Positions 44,001 to 49,971 of a DNA stretch of 49,971 nucleotides are shown here, in pieces; position 1 is the first letter of the stretch, and each line of letters starts with the position of its first letter. Location of the stretch: contig VGZT01000013.1 of NCBI GenBank assembly GCA_016872495.1, positions 1 through 49,971 on the forward strand. Direction: 5' to 3'. The DNA comes from SAR202 cluster bacterium. Its GTDB lineage: Bacteria; Chloroflexota; Dehalococcoidia; Lucifugimonadales; Lucifugimonadaceae. The position numbers and the translations under genes are program-made. The notes below the pieces were generated by a model, which saw only the letters and a program-made list of their open reading frames with translations, had not been told where the DNA came from and did not search any database.

Positions 44001-44443
44001 AGGTTGACGCGCTCCTCGAGGCCCCTGACAGCGCCGAAGAAGACCCGTCGAAGGTCGCTGTTGGGCGGTGGCTCTCTGCCGCCTTCGACGGCATTGCCGG
44101 ACGCCACGCCGCCGTAGTAGAAGGTGTCGGTCCTGATCCCGAAGTAGATGTCGGATGTGTACCGGGACATCGCCGATCGCAGACGGGGATCGACCAGGTC
44201 GTACTGCTGTGCAAACTGGTTCGGGTTGACGGGCGAAGCAGACGATTCGACCAGGATGTCGAGGCTCGCCGGAGCCTGGCGCTCCAGGTCACGCGTCAGC
44301 CCCAGGTCTCGCAGGGCGTCGAAGTAGATCACGGACCCGGCCATGATCGTCACCGCGAGGAGCACGCCGATGACGACCGCGGTCAAGAGGCGCCAGTGCG
44401 AAAGAGTGCGCCGTCCGATCAGTTGCAATGAGGTGACCAGCAT
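41033..44443 (-). CDS. FtsX-like ABC permease, large (first)
   Basis: An 1136-residue membrane protein. One N-terminal membrane segment (LLTAVVIGVLLAVTIMAG) leads to a large extracytoplasmic domain. A first FtsX-type helix bundle (about residues 330-450), more membrane segments and a second extracytoplasmic domain follow, and a C-terminal FtsX bundle ends near ALLRATGLSMRQLLAL. Such two-bundle permeases work with MacB/LolD-type ATPases to move lipids, peptides or lipoproteins, or to transmit force across the membrane. It lies between the second permease and the AbrB-tailed ATPase with spacing under 15 bp. Confidence 0.9.
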   Translation of the reverse strand: MLVTSLQLIGRRTLSHWRLLTAVVIGVLLAVTIMAGSVIYFDALRDLGLTRDLERQAPASLDILVESSASPVNPNQFAQQYDLVDPRLRSAMSRYTSDIYFGIRTDTFYYGGVASGNAVEGGREPPPNSDLRRVFFGAVRGLEERVNLVAGEWPGQRVVSGQAEPIIEVVVLEDAAAKFGLAPGVVVKAVPYWDDRFASVAVRVTGVIRPTDPGAIFWRVHDEGFGVRTTSFTFASFFVSEDVLVAGLGSYLPKMGAGYYWLLDTDIDRIHAVDVAPLQRSLASANTELKANADGYRQTTSLPEVLDRFGTRLFFNRLPMFVVLILIVLVVIYYVITIASLLIDAQRSEIGLMRSRGATSRQIVSVYAVEAVFLSVLALALGPLLALAGVGLIGVVPLFSGLNDGDLLPVRLTWSVYRMAGIGALLGLLALLIPSLRAARVGLLQYRQGSARPPRLPAFQRYYLDLALMGIVLFFFWQLSKQGSFIAVRLLGDVAVDQLVLAVPAMFLVAAGVVLLRIFPPAMDWLGRLLSSRWLSGIASPALVLGLWQMARNPAHHARLSLLLILTAGLGVFAASFGGTLERSFSERVHYESGSDIRVVGFSQLRRGGMVEPMSELRAVDGVAVASPVFRNTASITSQSSAGFVHVLGVDPNTFEEVAWSRPDFFSGSFADSLAAIDSFQESGILLPDDAQFISVRVQPTRRRADVALIARISDGQGRFFSLLLGTLAPTSSDQNAFPCSPGLQGEPIPWCRMGASISGAASYLNPGVPTPPLRLEAIGVTPLGRNRLIQPGAVDLDDVSVVTRSGQQVLLEDFSDASDWSVLTKVDEAFADTLEQAHNATGTAISGVARMAWSSGVAGNLRGVAPGRIQPPIPALVSSSLLDTGNYALGDVIDLTVLQDSFSVRIAGVVTYFPTLDPENGPFLVTDVRTLARATSVGRSVDGLVPNEAWLGLEQGVDRDAVMSGVRGVPLRIGGVIDRSAELEATAVDPLVSAGWRALLAIAFITVLVVSAIGFIVHAQVTFRARQTELALLRATGLSMRQLLALVTLEQLLVIGAGIAIGAFMGARLGATIMPYLGTSGAGIRIAPPMILEIDWGLVAVTFGLVGAVFAAVIGVILVSVYRMSVHRVLRLGER

Positions 44444-44455
44444 GGTGTCTTCCGC

Positions 44456-47400
44456 CTAGTCCGTGCGCCTGGTCAGCGCATGCAGGGGCAGGCGCACATA
44501 GGAGGTGGCGAGCTGGGCGAGCATGCCCAGGGCCACGACCGCGAGGCCTGCGACCACCAGGGCGATCGGGGTCCAGTCGGTCACGACAACGAAGGGCGGC
44601 AGGACCGGGCGCCCCGTTTCGGTGTGCGAGACCGAGTCGACGGCCATGCGGGTCATGCCGTAACCGGAGAGGATGCCGATCGTGAGTCCCAGGACGACCA
44701 CCGAGACCTGTTCCAGGGCCACGGCCCTCAGATGTCCGCCCCGGCCCAGCCCCAGCGCCCGGAGGAACGCGGTCTCGACGCGTGCCCTGCTCAGGTATGA
44801 GGCGAGGTAGGTGAGGAGGCCAACGACCACCACGAATACGGTTGAGCCGGTGGCGACCAGGCCGACGCCACGCCAGCCGGCTACCGTCAACGGCGCGATC
44901 AATGATGCGGTCTGGATCTCGGCACGGTCGGCCACCTGGGCGCCGGCTCCGACCGAGAGGCGTATGCCGTCCGATGCGGAGCGGTGCTTATCGGCTGCCG
45001 TGTCGATGAACATCTCGAGGTGTGTTCCGGCGCCGGACGCCCCGCGCAGTTCAGAAAAGGCCCTTAGCGTCGGGAGGTCGACGAGTACAAAACCGCCGTC
45101 GACCGGGTCCATGGTGGGGAACAACTTGACCGAGCCGATGATCTCGAGTGGCGTCAGCGTGCCGCTCAACGAGCCCACGAACCGATCGCCCACGTTGAAT
45201 CCGCCCGCGTTAAGAAAGCCCTCGCTGGCGATGATGGGCACCGGGGCGGCATTCGCCGACCGGTAGATGCCCCTGACACCGCCATCGGTCCCCCGGCCCA
45301 GGCCCAGCCTGGCCACAGACCGCCCGGCGTGCGGGCCGATCCGTTCTCCTCCAGCCCTTTCGTTGGCCAGACCGAAGGTGATGTCCAGTCCCTGCGAAGT
45401 CGCCAGCGGGGTCCAGAGATCCCCGTTCTCGAAGTCCAGGATCGTCGTGGCGGGCCCCCCGGCCGCCCGGCCAAGAGCGACCAGATCGTCGATGTACAGG
45501 TTGGTCGGCGTCCCGGCGTCGCCGCTCACCGGCTCATAGGCGAGCAACGAGACCAGGCGCAGCGGGGCTGTGTAGGTTTCAGGCAGGTTCACACTCTGTT
45601 CGCCCCACGCGGAGTTGCTGACTGGCCCGAACGTGAGGGTGTGGAGGCGTCCCTTGCCGTCTCGTAGCACCACCCAAAGGAACATCTTGGCGACTGGCGG
45701 ATCGGCCTTGGCCCAGATCGAGAGCGAGGTTGCCTCCGCCGGCACTTCGATAGGGGGTGGCTCATCCCGGACCGGCAGGACCCGGAGGATCTCTTCCGGT
45801 CGCTGGCTGGCGAAGTCTTCGCGCCACCAGATGATGTTCGCCATCTTCTCGGCGTCGAAGGCGAGGAGGTCAAACTCCTGTCCGCTACCGGTCGTGCCGA
45901 CATGACCGGAGGTCCTGAGGGCGACCGAGGCCTCCAGTACGCCGTCTACTTGCAGCACGCGGTTGAAGGCGTCTTCCGCGCTGGAGCCTGCGACCCCGGT
46001 GACGAAGACATCCGCCCCGGTCTGGTAGGCCGAGCGGTCGGCCGTGCTTCGCTCAAGGGTTGATCCCAGGCCTCCCGCCAGGACCGCCAGGCCGGAGGCC
46101 AGGACCAGGAGGAAGATCGGCCACGCGTACTGGAACGGGTTTCTGGAAAGCCTGAGGAGCGCCAGCACGAGCCATACGGGACCGCCGCGACTCGCCGTCC
46201 AGGAAGCCGCACTTGCCACCGGCGGGTACACGCGCAGGAACACGAGCATGATACCTACCAGCAGGAGCGCGGGCGCGAATAGCATCGTGATATCGGCGCC
46301 CTGCTCGCCGGAGAGGCTCGAGGTCACAATCGTACGGCGGCTGCGCAGCTCCCAGAGGATCAGGCCCCCCAGAACCATCACCGCGGCGTCGAGATAAAAG
46401 CGCTGGAACCAGAGGATGCGCTCAGGCCTGCCAGCGGACCGACGGACGTCTGAGATGTGGCGGCGCGCGCGCAGCAGCGCGGGGATCAGCAATATGGCAA
46501 ACACCACGGCGCCTGCCACCGCGGACCAGAGGAACGCCGCGACGGGCAGTTCCGTTGGTAGCGCGGCGCCTCCGGTCACCGGCTCGTATATTGAAAGCCG
46601 ACCGAGCGAAGAGACTGCCAGCCGCGCGAGGAGTGGCCCGCCGATCGTCGCAAGCAGCATGATCATGACGCCTTCAAGCGCGTAGACCCGGGCAACCTGG
46701 AGGGCGCTGATCCCACGCGTTCGGAGCATGGCGAGATCATCGTTGCGTCGATCGACGAGTAGTCCGGCGACCATCATCGTGTAGTAGGTGATCAGAACCA
46801 CCAGCAACGCGCCAATCAGGAACATAGGGACGCGGGCGAAGAGCGATCGGCGTTCGAGATCGCGCAAAGCGCTCTCGAGGCCGCTGGTGACATTGGACCT
46901 GGGTACCGAAACTTCAATGTCCTGGCGGAGAGCGGTGAAGTCCGCAAGAGTGGCGCCGGCCGGCGCTTTCATCAGGAACGAGCGATCGGTTTCGACGAAC
47001 CAGTAGACCTCTGCCGCGCTGCCCGGAGCCGTGGCCGCTGCCGCCCATAGCGGCTCAGGCTGGACGAAGAACGCGAGCACAGGCGGCTGGCCGTCGAACG
47101 ACGGGGCGATCATGGCCGTCCCGAGCAGCATCCAGTACCCGGCGTTCAGGTCGATCGGCTGGAACAGGCCGGAAACCACCAACCGGGAGCGACCGCCGGC
47201 GCCCTCGACCGGTTCGAGCTCGATGACATCACCGACATCGATGCCATACGAACGGGCCTTTGCTTCGTAGACTGAGCCCTCAAATACCGGGATGCCGCCT
47301 TCGACCCTGACCCGCGGTCCGGGAGGCGCGCCTTTGACGTATCGCACCTGGTTGGAGAGGCCATCGAGCTCATGTATCAGGGCACGCGTTTCGTCAGGTC

Positions 47401-47782
47401 CCCGCCTGACACCTGAAGGATCACTCGTGTCACCGAAGAAGAATGCCGGCGATCTGACGAAATGGTGCATACCAGTCGCGAACGGCCCGATCCTGGCATC
47501 GACTGCGGTTCGGATCGCATTCTGGCGATGGGTGAACGCAGATTCCGTGAAGGGCATGCGCCTGAGCGCGACCTGGAAGTTCTTGCGGGCCGGACCCAGG
47601 GAGTCGACAGTGCTGCCGACCGATACCAGTTCGAGGCTGCGGAGGTAGATCACCACGCCGCCAAGCACGGTCGCCGCGATCAGAACCCCGATGGCAAGGG
47701 CGATCAGGAGTAGAGAGTCCGAGCGGGCTCGCCTGAGTGAGATTGTGAAGATGTTGGTGGGGCGCCCAGGAAGCGGTGTCAA
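44456..47782 (-). CDS. FtsX-like ABC permease, large (second)
   Basis: An 1108-residue paralogue of the downstream permease with the same plan: N-terminal membrane segment (LLIALAIGVLIAATVLGGVV), large outer domain, central FtsX bundle (MVAGLLVDRRNDDLAMLRTR), further helices, a second outer domain and a C-terminal bundle (VETAFLRALGLGRGGHLRAV). It is the first gene of the four-gene locus; 12 bp separate it from the next permease gene. The two permeases probably pair as a heterodimer served by the two ATPases. The cargo is not evident. Confidence 0.9.
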   Translation of the reverse strand: MTPLPGRPTNIFTISLRRARSDSLLLIALAIGVLIAATVLGGVVIYLRSLELVSVGSTVDSLGPARKNFQVALRRMPFTESAFTHRQNAIRTAVDARIGPFATGMHHFVRSPAFFFGDTSDPSGVRRGPDETRALIHELDGLSNQVRYVKGAPPGPRVRVEGGIPVFEGSVYEAKARSYGIDVGDVIELEPVEGAGGRSRLVVSGLFQPIDLNAGYWMLLGTAMIAPSFDGQPPVLAFFVQPEPLWAAAATAPGSAAEVYWFVETDRSFLMKAPAGATLADFTALRQDIEVSVPRSNVTSGLESALRDLERRSLFARVPMFLIGALLVVLITYYTMMVAGLLVDRRNDDLAMLRTRGISALQVARVYALEGVMIMLLATIGGPLLARLAVSSLGRLSIYEPVTGGAALPTELPVAAFLWSAVAGAVVFAILLIPALLRARRHISDVRRSAGRPERILWFQRFYLDAAVMVLGGLILWELRSRRTIVTSSLSGEQGADITMLFAPALLLVGIMLVFLRVYPPVASAASWTASRGGPVWLVLALLRLSRNPFQYAWPIFLLVLASGLAVLAGGLGSTLERSTADRSAYQTGADVFVTGVAGSSAEDAFNRVLQVDGVLEASVALRTSGHVGTTGSGQEFDLLAFDAEKMANIIWWREDFASQRPEEILRVLPVRDEPPPIEVPAEATSLSIWAKADPPVAKMFLWVVLRDGKGRLHTLTFGPVSNSAWGEQSVNLPETYTAPLRLVSLLAYEPVSGDAGTPTNLYIDDLVALGRAAGGPATTILDFENGDLWTPLATSQGLDITFGLANERAGGERIGPHAGRSVARLGLGRGTDGGVRGIYRSANAAPVPIIASEGFLNAGGFNVGDRFVGSLSGTLTPLEIIGSVKLFPTMDPVDGGFVLVDLPTLRAFSELRGASGAGTHLEMFIDTAADKHRSASDGIRLSVGAGAQVADRAEIQTASLIAPLTVAGWRGVGLVATGSTVFVVVVGLLTYLASYLSRARVETAFLRALGLGRGGHLRAVALEQVSVVVLGLTIGILSGYGMTRMAVDSVSHTETGRPVLPPFVVVTDWTPIALVVAGLAVVALGMLAQLATSYVRLPLHALTRRTD

Positions 47783-47794
47783 CTCGGTCTAGAT

Positions 47795-48733
47795 ATGTCC
47801 TTCAGGCGCCGACATCGCGCTGCGCCCACCTGCGGGCCGGCGATATCGTTGATGATCGGACTCGCTGGGGTCCCCGGGCCCGGTTTCATGGCAAGGGAGC
47901 GGCCTCGGGAGCCACCAATCACGCATTATATGGTTAGCTTCAGCGCCGCATCTGTCACCCGGCGCGCCGGCGCGGTCGGGTCAGCATGAGTACCCGCGAA
48001 ATGCGACTCGGACAGGATCGTTTGCGCTCGACGCAGATGGCCTGGCTGGTCGGGCTGCCGGTCTTTCTGGACGGGCCGGGGCGGCCGGGCGACGCGCACA
48101 CTCAGGGTTGGAGACGTCATCGCAATTGGACACGCCCCGGCTCTCCTGGGATGCCCAACCGTCAGGAAGGGGGTCGCAAGTGCCCTGGACCGCTCGGTCA
48201 ACACCGGGGGCGTTCAACTGACCGACCTGATTCAGACGGACGCCGCCATCAACCCGGGAAAAAGCGGAGGACGGCTGGTGAACTCGCGCGGCGCGATCGT
48301 CGGGGTCAATGTGGCCGAGATCCCCGGCAAGCGAATCGGTTTCGTCGACACGATCAAGAACGGCAGGCATGTAGCCGATCGGCTGATCCAAGAGGGCAAC
48401 CAGCCCACTCCTGACATGGGGTTCACCGGCATTAACATCACACCGGCGCTGGCGGAGTGCGCGGGCCTGCCCGTCCGGCGTGGGGTCGGCATGGTTTCAA
48501 TAACACCAGGCGGGCCGGCCGACGAGGCGGGACTCAAGGTCGATGGCATGATCATTCAGATCGACGGCCGGATAGTCGGGGACCTGACCGATCTGCAGGG
48601 GCTGCTTCGCCAGCGCGAGGTGGGGCAGACCATGACGGCTACGTTGCTGTGCGGTACGGACGTTCATGCACGTCCCGTAGGTCTAGGCGCGCAATCAGAT
48701 ATGAGAGAAACTGCGACCCCGGGAGGCAATTAA
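47795..48733 (+). pseudogene. HtrA-like serine protease, decayed
   Basis: Fragments of an HtrA/DegP-type protease lie in different frames. An N-terminal remnant (VPGPGFMARERPREPPITHYMV) matches the region around the catalytic His. The middle (REMRLGQDRLRSTQMAWLVG) lies in a second frame. The distal part, open to 48733, has RVGDVIAIGHAP and the serine site INPGKSGGRLVNSRG, followed by a PDZ domain (MGFTGINITPALAECAGL; GMVSITPGGPADEAGLKVDG). The protease N-terminus and the catalytic Asp context are lost. The TAA stop overlaps the SDR start (TAATG). Confidence 0.72.
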
Positions 48734-49545
48734 TGGGAGAACTTGACGGTAAAGTTGCGATCGTGACGGGCGCGGGCCGCATGCGCGGGATCGGAAGAGC
48801 GGCCGCGAACGCCCTGGCAAAAGCGGGCGCCAACGTCGTGGTCACCGGGACAGGCAGGGACCCGGCGACCTTCCCAGCCGACGAAAAGGCCGCGCACTGG
48901 GGCGATATCGATAGCGTCGCAAAAGAAGTCCGCGCACATGGCCGGAAGGCGCTGCCGCTGGTCTCGAACGCGAACGACCCGGTCCAGGTGCAGGCGGTAA
49001 TCGACCGCACTGCCCGTGAGTTCGGCCGCATCGACATCCTGATCAACAACGCCGCAGCCGCGCTCGGCGCCGACCGCGTGCCGGTCGTCGACCTTTCCGA
49101 CGAGCTCTTCCGAAAGGTCGTCGAGGTCAAGCTATTCGGTACGTTCTACTACTCGCGCGCGGTCGCCAGGTACATGATCAAGCAGAACCAGGGCGGCCGG
49201 ATCGTGAACATCTCGTCAACCGCGGGCAAGCGCGGCGCCGCGAACATGGCCGCCTACAACGCGGCGAACTTTGCGGTCGAGGGCTTCACGCAGGCGCTGG
49301 CCAAAGAGTTGGCCGGGTACAAGATCACCGTCAACTCGGTCTGCCCGGGACTTACCGACACCTCACGGATGGACAGCATCAAGGCGGCGGCGAACTGGGA
49401 GAAGCGGGTAGCCGACATCCCGATGGGTAGACCCGGCACTGACGCGGAGGTTGCGGACCTGATCGAGTTCCTCTGCAGCCCGCGCGCCGCCTTCATCACC
49501 GGCCAGGGCATCAACATAAATGGCGGCGCGCTGACCGAACGCTAG
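48733..49545 (+). CDS. Short-chain dehydrogenase/reductase with YxxxN site
   Basis: A 270-residue SDR. The NAD(P) site is VTGAGRMRGIGRAAANALA; NNAA and the catalytic Ser in VNISSTAGKRG are present. The catalytic Tyr is in AAYNAANFAVEGF, but the Lys four residues later is replaced by Asn (codon AAC). The C-terminal GQGININGGALTER is typical. Loss of the Lys should weaken cofactor binding and proton relay unless compensated. The ATG at 48733 overlaps the upstream stop (TAATG), with GGGAGG seven bases before it. Confidence 0.93.
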   Translation: MGELDGKVAIVTGAGRMRGIGRAAANALAKAGANVVVTGTGRDPATFPADEKAAHWGDIDSVAKEVRAHGRKALPLVSNANDPVQVQAVIDRTAREFGRIDILINNAAAALGADRVPVVDLSDELFRKVVEVKLFGTFYYSRAVARYMIKQNQGGRIVNISSTAGKRGAANMAAYNAANFAVEGFTQALAKELAGYKITVNSVCPGLTDTSRMDSIKAAANWEKRVADIPMGRPGTDAEVADLIEFLCSPRAAFITGQGININGGALTER

Positions 49546-49577
49546 CCATCTGTCGTCCACGGACGGGCGCTGAATTA

Positions 49578-49971
49578 CCCCTCGCCCCTGCGGGGAGAGG
49601 GTGGCCGCAGGCCGGGTGAGGGTCCGGTGCCTGCGCCTTCCTCAACCCCTCGCCCCTGCGGGGAGAGGGTGGCCGCAGGCCGGGTGAGGGTCCGGTGCCT
49701 GCGCCTTCCTCAACCCCTCGCCCCTGCGGGGAGAGGGTGGCCGCAGGCCGGGTGAGGGTCCTGCCCCTCGCCCCTGCGGGGAGAGGGTGGCGGTAAGCCA
49801 GGTGAGGGTCCGGTGCCTGCGCCTTCCTCAACCCCTCGCCCCTGCGGGGAGAGGGTGGCGGTAAGCCAGGTGAGGGTCCGGTGCCTGCGCCTTCCTCAAC
49901 CCCTCGCCCCTGCGGGGAGAGGGTGGCCGCAGGCCGGGTGAGGGTCCTGTCCCTCGCCCCTGCGGGGAGAG
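49578..49971. repeat. Tandem GC-rich hairpin repeat array, right edge
   Basis: Units starting CCCCTCGCCCCTGCGGGG begin at 49578, 49646, 49714, 49764, 49832, 49900 and 49950, giving periods of 68, 68, 50, 68, 68 and 50 bp. Each unit contains a CTC-CCCC/GGGG-GAG hairpin and GGCCGCAGGCC or GGCGGTAAGCC followed by GGGTGAGGG. The 50-bp units lack the CGGTGCCTGCGCCTTCCTCAA tail. The array runs off the window. It is the same family as the left-edge repeats, in reverse orientation. Confidence 0.9.

Noticed and set aside
49578-49971. Possible CRISPR array
   Set aside because: Units of 68 and 50 bp are repeated throughout, with no unique spacers and no cas genes; the repeat is a hairpin-rich intergenic family.

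Overview
The window is a GC-rich bacterial chromosome segment with housekeeping operons, an accessory catabolic island and a large ABC exporter locus. Three gene-content hints point to an aerobic, monoderm-like bacterium, most plausibly Chloroflexota (Dehalococcoidia/SAR202-like): heme A synthesis genes (ctaA-ctaB), a sortase relic, and catabolic genes of the enolase, HpcH/HpaI, CocE, PIG-L and M20 families next to DUF1015 and DUF2851 proteins. The lineage is inferred from gene content only. No rRNA or tRNA gene was recognised.

Layout. Bases 1-725 hold GC-rich hairpin repeats. 726-2414 (minus) is rsmD-coaD followed by a coiled-coil protein gene. 2652-5890 (plus) is lysS-serS-cupin. 6009-10652 (minus) is ligA-pth-secreted metallopeptidase. 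Next come a DUF1015 gene (plus) and a zinc alcohol dehydrogenase (minus). 13281-14090 is a decayed IS5-family element that abuts a lipoprotein peroxiredoxin gene carrying an in-frame TGA where the peroxidatic cysteine should be, which I read as a selenoprotein. 14878-19663 (minus) holds a class V aminotransferase, tyrS, ribF, and trpA-aroH. A CPBP protease, a small unknown protein and ftsH with a structured leader follow. 23628-24799 is infC-rpmI-rplT, with infC lacking any canonical start codon. 25070-26969 is ctaA-ctaB behind a clear promoter. A broken sortase gene and tsaD come next.

The catabolic island (29119-39131) holds an enolase-superfamily dehydratase, two HpcH/HpaI aldolases, a 2-hydroxyacid dehydrogenase, a CocE-type hydrolase, an M20 amidohydrolase and a PIG-L deacetylase. 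Together these suggest uptake and breakdown of oxidised sugar acids or similar hydroxy acids, but no substrate can be named. 39211-47782 (minus) is a four-gene MacB/FtsX-type ABC locus: two giant permeases and two ATPases. A 117-bp miniature element (counting both flanking CTAG sites) sits exactly between the two ATPase genes. Deleting it together with one CTAG restores a TAG-ATG junction with a good Shine-Dalgarno, so the insertion history can be read from the sequence. The window ends with a decayed HtrA-like protease gene, an SDR whose YxxxK motif reads YxxxN, and a tandem repeat array of the same family as the left-edge repeats but in opposite orientation.

Main points for follow-up: the selenoprotein peroxiredoxin with a SECIS-like hairpin; the IS5-derived miniature element that targets CTAG at stop codons; the AUA-type start of infC; the ABC ATPase with an AbrB-like tail; and the unidentified structured leader of ftsH.
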